Shown here: one piece after another, positions 17,452 to 26,126 of the stretch
Layout: every line of letters starts with the position of its first letter
Position numbering within the stretch: the stretch's first letter is position 1
Assembly: GCA_964574965.1 (NCBI GenBank)
Contig: CAZNPR010000001.1
Span: 17,181-81,180, forward strand
Direction: 5' to 3'
From: UBA1368 sp964574965
GTDB lineage: Bacteria > Bacillota > Syntrophomonadia > Syntrophomonadales > Syntrophomonadaceae
Length of the DNA: 64,000 bases
Position numbers and translations under genes: made by a program
The notes under the pieces: generated by a model
Database searches by the model: none
Seen by the model: the letters and a program-made list of their open reading frames with translations, nothing else
What the model was told of the DNA's origin: nothing

Positions 17452-18045
17452 TTAACCCTTCACTCCCCAGCGGCTTTTTTTCCGGAACCACCAGTCAAGG
17501 GACATGGCTATGAACATGGCGGTCGAAGTGGCAAATATACATGGTCCGACGATTTCGGTGGGATTTGCTGAGCCAAAAGATAATCTGACGCCGATTATAG
17601 TGGCCGGTATCAAGGTGATACAGGAAGTATTTAAAGCCAGAAATGTACACATGGCTTCTGATGCTTCTTCCGAGCCTTTATTGAGCAACTGCAATTCCTG
17701 CATGGCTTTCATGCCCATTGGTGTGGCGGCATTTCCCAGGCCCAGCACATTGGCGCTGATGTTAAGAATAATTGCTCCCATGGCCGGATGTCTGGCTGGA
17801 ACACTGGGAAAGAGCCTGACCATGACCGGTCTCACCAATTTTGCTAATGCGGCGATCAAGCCACCCTGCTCAGCGATCTTCATAATACCCAGCCATAAAG
17901 CCATGACTCCGATCAGATCAAAGCAGACTTTTACAGCTCCCTGGGCTGCTGCCAGCGCTGCTTCAGTTACCACTTCAATATTGCCGCTAATAGCCGCTAT
18001 AACGATACCGGAAGCTAACAATAACAGCCAGATAACATTAAGCAT
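17452..18045 (-). CDS. spmA: Spore maturation protein A
   Basis: 197 residues, integral membrane, with the Gate-domain segments VCFDLIGVMALWLGIMKIAE and ILNISANVLGLGNAATPMG that define SpmA. It acts with SpmB in the mother cell or forespore membranes during spore core dehydration. It sits 91 bases after ytfJ in a sporulation block that continues to scpAB. Confidence 0.93.
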   Translation of the reverse strand: MLNVIWLLLLASGIVIAAISGNIEVVTEAALAAAQGAVKVCFDLIGVMALWLGIMKIAEQGGLIAALAKLVRPVMVRLFPSVPARHPAMGAIILNISANVLGLGNAATPMGMKAMQELQLLNKGSEEASEAMCTFLALNTSCITLIPATIIGVRLSFGSANPTEIVGPCIFATSTAMFIAMSLDWWFRKKSRWGVKG

Positions 18046-18136
18046 ACCATCCCTCCCACTGCGCTTTTTAAGAGGGTATGATATGCCCGTGCAAATTAGA
18101 ACATGCAGCTTTTTGTCTATTAAATAACGACTTTAT

Positions 18137-18565
18137 CTATTCAAAGGTTTCTTCCACCCGGCTGTGATGTCGGTTTTTCTGCATAATATGCTCGATCTTA
18201 TCGATGATCTGAGGAGCTATATCTACGACCCTTTCGGCCAATGGGTTGCCGGTAACTGATATAAGCCTTACATCATTCATTCTAACAACCAGAAATCCGA
18301 CTGGTTTAACTGATACGCCTGCCCCGCTGCCACCGGCAAAGGGCAGATTTTCATTCTTGCTGCCGGGCCTGTTGATATCAAATTCTCCGCCCCCGGCACC
18401 AAACCCAAAGGCGACCTGCGAGATAGGAATGATCACGCTGCCATCATTGGTTTCCACTGCATCGCCTACCACAGTAGTCACATCAACCATTTCCTTAATA
18501 CTTTCCATAGCTGTTTTCATAAGCCCCTCGATAGGATGACTCTGTTTTTCCTGGTCTGTATCCAT
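18137..18565 (-). CDS. ytfJ: Sporulation protein YtfJ
   Basis: 142 residues of the GerW/YtfJ family. Conserved features are HPIEGLMKTAMESIKEMVDV, VGDAVETNDGSVIIP and a glycine-rich GFGAGGGEF region. Bacillus YtfJ is a sigma-F-controlled spore protein. GGGGG lies 7 bases before the ATG at 18565, and the N-terminus matches the family, so the start is firm. As a result the gene begins 71 bases inside the end of the upstream ytfI gene. Confidence 0.92.
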   Translation of the reverse strand: MDTDQEKQSHPIEGLMKTAMESIKEMVDVTTVVGDAVETNDGSVIIPISQVAFGFGAGGGEFDINRPGSKNENLPFAGGSGAGVSVKPVGFLVVRMNDVRLISVTGNPLAERVVDIAPQIIDKIEHIMQKNRHHSRVEETFE

Positions 18566-19169
18566 TAATATACCCCCTGACTATCATAAAAAGCATGTAG
18601 ACTGCTATAAAAATAATATGTACGATTCGTATTTTAATTATACAATGCAGAATGGTCGTGAAGATTTCCTGACTATAAACAGGATCGACCTTAAGGTGAA
18701 ACTGTTCCACCCGGCTGTTCATACTGATCATACTGGAGAATATCCCCTTTATTGCCCACAAAACCCCAGTAAAGATCCCCGTATACATTGCATCCTGTAA
18801 ACCGATCTTACTCTCCCAGTTCATTTCTTCAACAATCGCATAGTGGAAAAATGTCTTTACAAAAGTACGATAATCATGGAAACCCAAGCGGATCAAATAT
18901 GCTTTTACATCATCGTGTCTGGCTCTTCTTTTCAATCTGTCAGAAAAGACTGCCGCCCGATCAAGCGCCGGAATGATATCTACATCAAGGTTTTCATAGT
19001 AATACTCCAGATATCTGCGGTCAGGGCTCAGGTAGCTAAAGGCTTGCATTGTAAATGCCAGGCCTGTTTCATTTCTATCCAAGGTCAGTTTGAAACTGAG
19101 ACGAGCAAAAATAAAATAGCTGAACAAAAAAATAAGCCCGATTACGCTTACCAGAACCCACATGGTCAT
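18495..19169 (-). CDS. DUF2953 membrane protein (YtfI-like)
   Basis: 224 residues: an N-terminal transmembrane helix, a central region (RLSFKLTLDRNETGLAFTMQ) and a second hydrophobic segment near 175-195. In Bacillus the DUF2953 gene ytfI precedes ytfJ, as it does here, which supports the call more than the sequence alone. The last 24 residues, a Tyr/Gly/Ser-rich tail, are encoded within the start of ytfJ in another frame. Function unknown. Confidence 0.75.
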   Translation of the reverse strand: MTMWVLVSVIGLIFLFSYFIFARLSFKLTLDRNETGLAFTMQAFSYLSPDRRYLEYYYENLDVDIIPALDRAAVFSDRLKRRARHDDVKAYLIRLGFHDYRTFVKTFFHYAIVEEMNWESKIGLQDAMYTGIFTGVLWAIKGIFSSMISMNSRVEQFHLKVDPVYSQEIFTTILHCIIKIRIVHIIFIAVYMLFMIVRGYINGYRPGKTESSYRGAYENSYGKY

Positions 19170-19218
19170 ATCTCCCGTTTTTCCATATTGTTCCCAGCTA
19201 AATCAGGCTTATGCAAAT

Positions 19219-19785
19219 TTACTTTTGATCAGAATTAAGTTCGTTGATAAAACTCTCTACGGTGGTTTTGATTTTATTAATTTCTTCTTCTACGATAATA
19301 TTGGCTCTTCCCAGACGGAAGGTAGGGCAGGCTAAATTATAGTCTATGATTTTCCGGCTGATTTTCTCCAGATCCAGACGTCTTTCGTAAAAAAAATGTT
19401 CTTTGCGGCTTTCATATCTTTTCCGTGTAGTTTCACTGTGATTTTTATTACTGTAAAAAATAGCGCTATATTTTTTGAATAACTCCAGCTCTTTGTTCAG
19501 GTTTACAAAATCCTGGTCAATTTCTTTGCCTAACTCGATCCAATAAGGCGCAAACCCATTGTCTTTCAAAATTTTGTATGGCATCCTTAACTCCGGCGGC
19601 TGTAAAGGATTTTCTTCCAGATTCAGCCTTTTGCCGGCGCCGCTCAAATTATCGAATTCTCCTCTTTCCTGGGCCTGTAAAATCTGCTGTTCCACCAAAT
19701 CTTCGGTGCTGCTCATATATCTGGCCAGTTTTTTGGCCTGCCCTGCTTTGGCCTTTATTTCTTCTTCCAGAGAATCATACGACAT
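19219..19785 (-). CDS. DUF1992 domain protein (DnaJ-subfamily C28-like)
   Basis: 188 residues. The N-terminal DUF1992 motif is clear: VEQQILQAQERGEFDNLSGAGK followed by PLQPPELRMPYKILKDNGFAP. The rest is charged and helical. GAGGAGGG lies 6 bases before the ATG at 19785; the upstream ATG at 19800 is rejected. It overlaps the end of scpB by 11 bases. Bacterial members have no established role, despite the chaperone-like name borrowed from eukaryotic DNAJC28. Confidence 0.82.
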   Translation of the reverse strand: MSYDSLEEEIKAKAGQAKKLARYMSSTEDLVEQQILQAQERGEFDNLSGAGKRLNLEENPLQPPELRMPYKILKDNGFAPYWIELGKEIDQDFVNLNKELELFKKYSAIFYSNKNHSETTRKRYESRKEHFFYERRLDLEKISRKIIDYNLACPTFRLGRANIIVEEEINKIKTTVESFINELNSDQK

Positions 19786-20299
19786 CCAGACCCTCCTCAA
19801 GCGGCGGCAAATCTTTTAAACTTGCCAGGCCGAATACTCTAAGAAATTCTTCTGTGGTCTCATATAGTGTCGGCCGTCCTAAGACCGCCTTTACACCCGC
19901 TTCAGCGATCAGGTTTTTTTCCAGCAGATTAGCAATAATTCGTTCCGACTTTACCCCCCGGACTCTTTCGATCTCAGCCCGGGTGATAGGCTGAGAATAA
20001 GCGATGATAGCCAGGGTTTCCATAGCCGCCGGAGTGAGACGTTTTTTTTGCGGTTCGGCCATTTTGACCAGATAATCAGAGTATTCAGGATTGCTGCACA
20101 TAACATAACCGTCATTTACTTCCTTGATCATCAGGCCTTTCCCAGGGACATTATATTCCGCCATGATTTCCCGCATGATATCGATCACATCAAACAAAGG
20201 CACTTCCAATATTTCGATTATTTCGTCCAGGCCGACCCGACCAGTACGAACGAATAAAATCGCTTCGATGGCCCCTTTAATTTCATCCCGCATTAACAT
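19775..20299 (-). CDS. scpB: Segregation and condensation protein B
   Basis: 174 residues, two winged-helix domains. Conserved LTPAAMETLAIIAYSQPITRAEIERVRGV and the later VLGRPTLYETTEEFL segments are diagnostic. It forms the SMC-ScpAB condensin that organises the chromosome. It overlaps the end of scpA by 17 bases and the DUF1992 gene by 11 bases. Confidence 0.94.
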   Translation of the reverse strand: MLMRDEIKGAIEAILFVRTGRVGLDEIIEILEVPLFDVIDIMREIMAEYNVPGKGLMIKEVNDGYVMCSNPEYSDYLVKMAEPQKKRLTPAAMETLAIIAYSQPITRAEIERVRGVKSERIIANLLEKNLIAEAGVKAVLGRPTLYETTEEFLRVFGLASLKDLPPLEEGLDVV

Positions 20300-21017
20300 T
20301 TTTATGTCGCCCGCCTAAAAATAATTTTATTCTGCCAAATTCATTTTCCTGCACTGCTTGTATTTTTTGTAAACGCAGTAGTTCCAGTAAAGCTAAAAAT
20401 GAAGCTGCCAGTTCCCTTTTGTTTATCATACCATTTAAAAATTCCTCAAAGAATATTCCCTGGCTATGTTTTCGTACCGCAGTCAAGATTTCTTTCATTT
20501 TTTCCCCTACGTCTATATCATCCTGGGGAATTTCGACCTGAGGGATCTGCTGACCTTTTCTTAATAAGGCATTAAATAGTTCTGTTAATATCGTTATATT
20601 AGCAGTCAACTCCCCGGGAGTTGAGAATTTGGTTTCATCCTCACGGAAAAAATACCGCCGGCTTTTTCCGTCTTTTAACTCTTCCAGTTTCTCTGCTGCC
20701 ATTTTAAATTTCCGGTAATATAACAGCCTCTGAACCAGTTCGGTACGCGGATCTTGCTCTTCGTTCTGTTCTTCTGCAGCTTCCGTATTTTGCGGCAGCA
20801 TCATTTGCGTTTTTAAAGCCAGCAAATAAGTAGCCATGATCAAAAAGTCACCCAGCTTTTCCAAATCAAAATCACCGGTAATGCTTAAATATTCCATATA
20901 TTGATCGGTGATCCTGGCGATAGGGATATCATAGATGTCGATTTGGTTTTCATCGATCAGATATAGCAGCAGGTCAAGGGGTCCGTGAAAAGAGTCTAAA
21001 TCTACCACATAATCCAT
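20283..21017 (-). CDS. scpA: Segregation and condensation protein A
   Basis: 244 residues; the kleisin of the SMC-ScpAB complex. It begins DYVVDLDSFHGPLDLLLYLI, the classic ScpA N-terminus, and ends with a winged helix (FLALLELLRLQKIQAVQENEFG). AAGGAG lies 7 bases before the ATG at 21017. The open frame extends 93 codons further upstream, but that part is the antisense-frame shadow of the protease gene and is not used. It follows the protease stop by 11 bases. Confidence 0.94.
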   Translation of the reverse strand: MDYVVDLDSFHGPLDLLLYLIDENQIDIYDIPIARITDQYMEYLSITGDFDLEKLGDFLIMATYLLALKTQMMLPQNTEAAEEQNEEQDPRTELVQRLLYYRKFKMAAEKLEELKDGKSRRYFFREDETKFSTPGELTANITILTELFNALLRKGQQIPQVEIPQDDIDVGEKMKEILTAVRKHSQGIFFEEFLNGMINKRELAASFLALLELLRLQKIQAVQENEFGRIKLFLGGRHKNVNAG

Positions 21018-21028
21018 TACGTTTCTCC

Positions 21029-21652
21029 TTAAAACACAATGTAATAAAGAACGCTGTATATACCTTGCGCCAACGGCCAAAGTAATTTTCCCGTAAGACC
21101 AGTAATGATCAGTAATATGAGTATAATAGGACCGTATTGCTCCAGAGAATACATTAACCTGGCCCCGGAATCCGGCAATAGACCCGCCAGGATCTTGGAA
21201 CCGTCCAGGGGAGGAACCGGTATCAGATTGAAAGCTGCCAAAATCAGGTTGATCTGAATCAATGGCATTAATAAAGCAACCGCATAGCTCCCCCATTCCA
21301 GCTCTTGAAAAGGTTGTATATACCGATACAAGATCATACCAACCAGGGCCAGCAATATATTCATGACCGGTCCGGCCAACGAAACCAGCATCATACCGCG
21401 CTTCATGCTGATATTTCTATTGAAATTCAAGGGGTTGACCTGGACCGGTTTAGCCCAGCCAAATTTAAAGATAATCAACATGAAAAAACCCATCCAATCG
21501 ATATGGGGCAAAGGATTTAAGGTCAAGCGCCCCTGATGATAAGCGGTATCGTCACCTAACATGTAAGCCACCCTTCCATGCGCATACTCATGGAAGGTAA
21601 GTCCGATCAATATGGCCGGCAGCCAAATCAAAATGTCTATTATCTGCTGCAA
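21029..21652 (-). CDS. M50 site-2 protease family membrane protein (YwhC/RseP-like)
   Basis: 207 residues with about five to six transmembrane segments. The zinc motif HEYAH (about residues 21-25) and the second active-site segment NLIPVPPLDG, which carries the ligand aspartate, are intact. There is no PDZ domain, so it belongs to the short YwhC-type group, not the RseP group. It probably cleaves transmembrane substrates within the membrane; the substrate is unknown. It lies between the large nucleotidyltransferase gene and scpA, an arrangement common in Clostridia. Confidence 0.88.
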   Translation of the reverse strand: MQQIIDILIWLPAILIGLTFHEYAHGRVAYMLGDDTAYHQGRLTLNPLPHIDWMGFFMLIIFKFGWAKPVQVNPLNFNRNISMKRGMMLVSLAGPVMNILLALVGMILYRYIQPFQELEWGSYAVALLMPLIQINLILAAFNLIPVPPLDGSKILAGLLPDSGARLMYSLEQYGPIILILLIITGLTGKLLWPLAQGIYSVLYYIVF

Positions 21653-21653
21653 T

Positions 21654-24275
21654 TTAAACTGAATCCTCCTTTAATAACCTACGTACAAAAACAGTTTCCT
21701 CCTCTTTGGAAGTGATCATCCCGTTCAACTTTAAGCGGTATAATTCATGCAGGATCCTGCTGTAAATTGGTCCCGGTTTTATGCCCATGGCTTTTAGATC
21801 ATATCCGGTGGTTTCAACTTTCACTGACTCCTTGGCCTGTAAATAGTCAGCAGTAAACTGCCATCCTTTTTCCGTATTCAGGCAAAGCAGCAAATACAAA
21901 AAAGTTTCATTGCAATAATGGGCGGCAATGGTATCGATATCACTAAAATCCATATACCCCCCGCTGTCAATGCTGTCTGCCAATTGGTTGGCCGCTCTTG
22001 CTTCTTCTATGAGTTTTACGGTATATTTATCAAATTTATATCGTGTGATTACTTTGCTGACTGATTCTTCGGAGAGTCCTTCCAGAATGATCAACAGATA
22101 GATAAGCCAGATTTTGATTTCCCGGTGATAAAAATGTTCCTCTGCCCAACCGCTGACGATCGGCACCCTTTTTAAGCGGGTATAGTCTAATTTGTCCAGG
22201 TCCACTTCCGGTAAGATATACTGCCAAACTCCTATCTCACCCATTCTGGTCAAGGCCGGCAATGGATTTCTTTCACTCAATATAAGCATAAGTTCCTGGA
22301 GGATCCGCTTGTAAGACAGTTTCCTTAAAAGTCTTCTGGTAATAGCATCCTGGGCAAAACGCAGGGTATCTGGTTCTATTTTGAAATTATACCGCTGTTC
22401 AAACCGAATCGCCCGCAGGATCCTGGTAGGATCTTCAACGAAGGACAAATTATACAGGATCCGAATGCAGCCATTTTCTATATCTTGACGGCCGCCGAAA
22501 TAATCGATCAATTGCCCGAAGCTCCCAGGGTTTAAGCATATCGCCAACGTATTGATGGTAAAATCGCGTCTGTATAAGTCTTCCCGGATGGAAGATTTTT
22601 CAACCTCCGGCAATGCGGCCGGGAACTCATAAAACTCTGTCCGGGCGGTAGCCACATCTATTTTATTGCCATCCGGCAAAATAATAATAGCGGTGCCGAA
22701 TCTTTCGTGGACCCTGGTCCGTCCATGTATACGCCGGGCCAGTTCTTTTGCCAGCATCTCACCGCTGCCCTCCACTACCAGGTCTAGATCATAATTTGGA
22801 ACATGTAAAAATAGATCCCTGACAAACCCTCCGACACAGTATACTTTCATATTTAATTGCCGGGCAGTTTCCCCGGCCTGAACCAAAACTTCCACCAACT
22901 GCCCGGGCAAGGTATTTTTTATCAGCCCGGCAAAATTGTCTTCACGGATATTATTGCTGGTATAAAGTATTTCATGATCTTCAGGGTAATCCTCTCCATG
23001 CAGGAAGCGCAGGATATCTGTTCTTGATATGATGCCTGACAGTTTGCCTTTATCAATGACCGGAAGCCGGCCAATATCTTTTTCTACCATGATCTTCTGC
23101 ACTTCTGCCAGGCTTGTAGCTGGGTCCACCGATAAAACAGCGGTGGTCATAAAGCCTTTCACCGGGGCATGCCCCAACTCATGCGTCATGGCTTTATCCA
23201 CATCCCGACGGGAAATGACCCCTACGATCTCTTCCCCGTCAATGACCGGCATGCCGGTATGACCGTACCTAAGCATCAGTTTGCCTGCTTCTTCCATGCT
23301 GATATTCATGGAAACTGTTTTGACCGGTGATGTCATGATATCTCCGGCTAATAAAGCAGGCGTTGCCGCACGGCTCGTTTCCTCAAGAATGATTTTCGTT
23401 ATATCAGCAAAATCCACCTCTTTTAACATAGCAGAAGCAGCTTTTTCATGACCACGGCCACCCAAAGGCTTTAATACCTGGTTTACCTTTATATTATCCG
23501 TTTTACTACGTCCGACTACATGGATCTTGCCCTGCATAGAGGCCACGGTAAATACCGCGTCACAATCCTCCACTTCCAGTAAGCGGTGGGTAATGATGTC
23601 AAGTCCGGGTATAAAGTCGCTGCATTGGGCCTGGGAAATAACGATCGAAGTGTTTTCGATAGTGTAATTTTTGGTATTTTGCAATAAAATCTGCAATAAA
23701 TCCCGTTGCTCACTGGAAAAAGGCCTTTCCATAAAATTTGCCACTACCGAAAGGTTGGCCCCTTTCTCCAGCAAATAGGCGGCTGCCGCCATATCCCGGG
23801 CAGTAGTGCTCGCAAACAACATGCTGCCGGTATCTTCATAAATGCCTAAAGCCAGGATCGTTGCTTCAAAAGTGCTGATCTCGATATGCCTTTCCCTGAT
23901 CAGCTCCACCAGGATCGTGGTTGCCGCACCCACCGGCTGAATATGAGCAATACTGCCTTTAAGGTCACCTGCCACATACGGGTGATGATCATAAATATGA
24001 AAATCCATCCCGTTTATTGCTGCCAGATCTTTGAGATAACCCAAACGGTTGGCATTGGCAGTATCGACCAGAATCATTCTTTGGACCTCTGCCAATTCAA
24101 TATCGCGGGGCTGTTTGATCAACAGATGGTCTTTATATAAAGCCATGAAATTTTTGACATTGCGGGATAACGTTCCGGAAAAAACTTTTACTGCCTTAGG
24201 ATAAAGCTTTTCAGCCGCAACCATACCTGCCAGGCCGTCAAAATCCAGGGAATTATGTGAAGTAATGATTTCCAA
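21654..24275 (-). CDS. DHH-DHHA1-CBS-CBS-tRNA nucleotidyltransferase fusion (A-adding or CCA-adding enzyme)
   Basis: 873 residues, about twice the length of a simple CCA enzyme. Domains in order are: a DHH phosphoesterase-like domain (1-~150, with YDHHPY), DHHA1 (~200-300), two CBS domains (~310-430, IMTSPVKTVS and GRLPVIDKGKL), then a class II nucleotidyltransferase (~470-870) with GGFVRDLF, DLDLVV, RRDFTINTLA and EDPTRILRAIRF. Enzymes of this architecture in Aquifex and relatives are A-adding partners of a separate CC-adding enzyme. Whether this one adds A alone or whole CCA cannot be read directly. It precedes the M50 protease gene by one base. Confidence 0.88.
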   Translation of the reverse strand: MEIITSHNSLDFDGLAGMVAAEKLYPKAVKVFSGTLSRNVKNFMALYKDHLLIKQPRDIELAEVQRMILVDTANANRLGYLKDLAAINGMDFHIYDHHPYVAGDLKGSIAHIQPVGAATTILVELIRERHIEISTFEATILALGIYEDTGSMLFASTTARDMAAAAYLLEKGANLSVVANFMERPFSSEQRDLLQILLQNTKNYTIENTSIVISQAQCSDFIPGLDIITHRLLEVEDCDAVFTVASMQGKIHVVGRSKTDNIKVNQVLKPLGGRGHEKAASAMLKEVDFADITKIILEETSRAATPALLAGDIMTSPVKTVSMNISMEEAGKLMLRYGHTGMPVIDGEEIVGVISRRDVDKAMTHELGHAPVKGFMTTAVLSVDPATSLAEVQKIMVEKDIGRLPVIDKGKLSGIISRTDILRFLHGEDYPEDHEILYTSNNIREDNFAGLIKNTLPGQLVEVLVQAGETARQLNMKVYCVGGFVRDLFLHVPNYDLDLVVEGSGEMLAKELARRIHGRTRVHERFGTAIIILPDGNKIDVATARTEFYEFPAALPEVEKSSIREDLYRRDFTINTLAICLNPGSFGQLIDYFGGRQDIENGCIRILYNLSFVEDPTRILRAIRFEQRYNFKIEPDTLRFAQDAITRRLLRKLSYKRILQELMLILSERNPLPALTRMGEIGVWQYILPEVDLDKLDYTRLKRVPIVSGWAEEHFYHREIKIWLIYLLIILEGLSEESVSKVITRYKFDKYTVKLIEEARAANQLADSIDSGGYMDFSDIDTIAAHYCNETFLYLLLCLNTEKGWQFTADYLQAKESVKVETTGYDLKAMGIKPGPIYSRILHELYRLKLNGMITSKEEETVFVRRLLKEDSV

Positions 24276-24351
24276 ACAGTCTATCTCCTAAATGTATGAT
24301 ATTTAATTATATCATAATAGACCAGCGTTAATAAAAAGCGTCCTGCTGCAG

Positions 24352-24377
24352 ATAAAAAAGCGGCGGCTGCCGCTTTT
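24352..24377 (-). terminator. Rho-independent terminator of lysA
   Basis: The arms AAAAGCGGC (24356-24364) and GCCGCTTTT (24369-24377) have a GGCT loop. On the minus strand the stem is followed by TTTTTTATC. It lies about 90 bases downstream of the lysA stop. Confidence 0.85.
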
Positions 24378-24467
24378 CTAAGATCAATGCTGACTGAGAC
24401 ACGAATGATGGCCGCCCCCCTGCAGGTAATACTAAATGAATATAGCAACCTGCAAACGACCCTTCGC

Positions 24468-25784
24468 TTATTTATTTTTAAGCCGTTCCGGGATCCTGTC
24501 ATTCCTGATCAGATCTTTATAGGTCTCGCGTTCAATGATAATATCGGCCTTTCCTTGATTGACCACTACCATGGCCGGCCGGGGCAGACGGTTGTAATTG
24601 CTGGACATTGAATAAGTATAAGCGCCGGTAGCAAAAACTGCCAATATGTCCCCCGCTTCAGCATGCGGCAGCACAACATCCCAGATCAGCATGTCGCCTG
24701 ATTCACAGCATTTGCCGGCTACCGACACCATTTCATCAGCCGCAAGTTGTGCCTTGTTGGCAATTATCGCCGAATGCTTCGCATTATATAGCGCCGGCCG
24801 GGGATTGTCATTCATCCCTCCATTTACCGCTATATACCTTCTGATCCCGGTTACTTCTTTGGAAGAACCGATGGTATATAATGTAACTCCGGCAGGACTG
24901 ATCAATGCCCGTCCGGGCTCGATAATAACGCGGGGCATTTTGAGCCCGGCTTTTTCTGTTTGTGCTTTTACATGATTTATAATGACTTCTGCCCATTTCT
25001 CTGTTGTCGGCGGTAAGTCACCGGGCGCATAATAAATACCGAACCCGCCGCCCAGATCCAGTTCTGTCAGTTCACGACCGGTTTCTGCTTTGATTTTCGC
25101 CATAAATTCGATCATAAGCTCGATGGTATGCTGAAACGACTCCGGCTCAAATATTTGTGAGCCAATATGGCAATGCAGCCCCTGCAAAAAAAGACCCGGA
25201 CATTGCCATGCCCTTTTAACTGCCTCCCAGGCCTGCCCATCAGTAAGTGTAAAACCAAATTTGGAATCGATTTGCCCGGTTTTAATATATTCATGGGTAT
25301 GTGCTTCGACCCCCGGTGTTATTCGCAGTAAGATATCAGTGATCAGCCCTTTTTCCTGGGATAGATCATTTAAGAGTTCCAATTCATAAAAATTATCAGC
25401 TACGATCCTGCCAACCCCTGCTTCCAAAGCCATGCACAGCTCTTCCCGGCTTTTATTGTTGCCGTGGAAAAAAATCCTATCGGCAGGAAATCCCGCTTGA
25501 AGTGCCGTATATAATTCTCCCGCTGAAACAACATCCAGCCCCAGACCTTCCTCATCTATGATCCGGCAGATGGATAAACAACATAATGATTTACTGGCAT
25601 ACAGCACCATCGTATCCCCATAATTTGAAAAGGAATTACGAAAACTTCGGCAATTATCCCTGAAACCTTGTTCGTCGATGACCCATAAAGGCGAACCGTA
25701 TTCTTTGACTAAATCCAAGACATCAATTCCGCCGATTTCCAGGTGACCTGTGTTATTGATTTTCATCGTTCCGGTCAAAAACAA
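24468..25784 (-). CDS. lysA: Diaminopimelate decarboxylase
   Basis: 438 residues; a PLP enzyme that decarboxylates meso-diaminopimelate to lysine. The PLP lysine is in VLYASKSL, with the conserved GLHCHIGSQ, GGGFGI and CESGDML (active-site Cys) segments. The start is TTG at 25784, with AAGGGGTGGG upstream. The N-terminus MFLTGTMKINNTGHLEIGG closely matches the Bacillus LysA start, which supports this over the internal ATG at 25766. No lysine riboswitch was recognised upstream. It is flanked by terminators on both sides and is probably monocistronic. Confidence 0.93.
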   Translation of the reverse strand: MFLTGTMKINNTGHLEIGGIDVLDLVKEYGSPLWVIDEQGFRDNCRSFRNSFSNYGDTMVLYASKSLCCLSICRIIDEEGLGLDVVSAGELYTALQAGFPADRIFFHGNNKSREELCMALEAGVGRIVADNFYELELLNDLSQEKGLITDILLRITPGVEAHTHEYIKTGQIDSKFGFTLTDGQAWEAVKRAWQCPGLFLQGLHCHIGSQIFEPESFQHTIELMIEFMAKIKAETGRELTELDLGGGFGIYYAPGDLPPTTEKWAEVIINHVKAQTEKAGLKMPRVIIEPGRALISPAGVTLYTIGSSKEVTGIRRYIAVNGGMNDNPRPALYNAKHSAIIANKAQLAADEMVSVAGKCCESGDMLIWDVVLPHAEAGDILAVFATGAYTYSMSSNYNRLPRPAMVVVNQGKADIIIERETYKDLIRNDRIPERLKNK

Positions 25785-25925
25785 AGATATCCCACCCCTT
25801 TAAGCCTTGTAAATTCTTGTTATTTTACCATCATAAATTTATGGCCGTCAATGCGTTCTTCACAGATATACACTATACAATAATTATGATATGTTCCATG
25901 GTACTAAATTTGTTTATATCAGCTT
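25785..25925. other. lysA upstream region, AT-rich
   Basis: About 140 bases between the secF-side terminator and the lysA start. It must hold the lysA promoter. I do not see a confident -35/-10 pair, nor L-box or T-box features. Open frames here are short and lack ribosome-binding sites. Confidence 0.5.
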
Positions 25926-25955
25926 TAAAAAAGGCCAGAAGAATCTCGTCCGGCC
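25926..25955 (-). terminator. Terminator of the secDF-side transcript
   Basis: On the minus strand GGCCGGA pairs with TCTGGCC (7 bp including one G-U) and is followed by TTTTTTAA. It lies about 170 bases after the secF stop and could end either secDF mRNA or a small RNA from the structured stretch before it. Confidence 0.7.
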
Positions 25956-26126
25956 CAGACCGCAAAAAATCAGAGATCCTCATCAATGACATAACAAGCC
26001 CTGTATTATCACCGTACCTCAGTACGCCTCAATTGCAGGGCTTGGTTTTGGTTTGGTCTTTAATTTTCAAAACCGATCTGCCGCTTCCCAGCAGGCAAAG
26101 CCAGTCGAATAACAAAGGACTTTATA
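25956..26126 (-). other. Hairpin-rich gene-free region between secF and its terminator
   Basis: This 171-base stretch has no credible gene. Read on the minus strand it contains TGCC-U-GCT-GGGA-AGC-GGCA (26080-26098), a bulged 7-bp stem with a four-base loop. It also contains a long composite hairpin, AAGCCCTG...CAGGGCTT (25995-26002 with 26035-26042), capped by CGTAC-TGAG-GTACG (26013-26026) across a symmetric 9/9 internal loop. Together with the terminator at 25926 it looks like a long structured 3' UTR or an independent small RNA. No known RNA family was recognised. Confidence 0.4.

Noticed and set aside
21018..21296. Upstream extension of scpA by 93 codons
   Set aside because: It lies wholly inside the M50 protease gene, and the ATG at 21017 has a proper ribosome-binding site and the family start.
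24281..24502. Minus-strand 73-residue frame after lysA
   Set aside because: It overlaps the lysA end and crosses the terminator; alanine-rich part is the hairpin itself.
25785..25925. Lysine riboswitch or T-box before lysA
   Set aside because: None of the conserved L-box or T-box sequence blocks are present.
25926..26126. 6S RNA or SRP RNA as identity of the structured stretch
   Set aside because: No SRP GGAA/GCAG symmetrical loop, and the helix lacks the large central bubble and long closing stem of 6S RNA.
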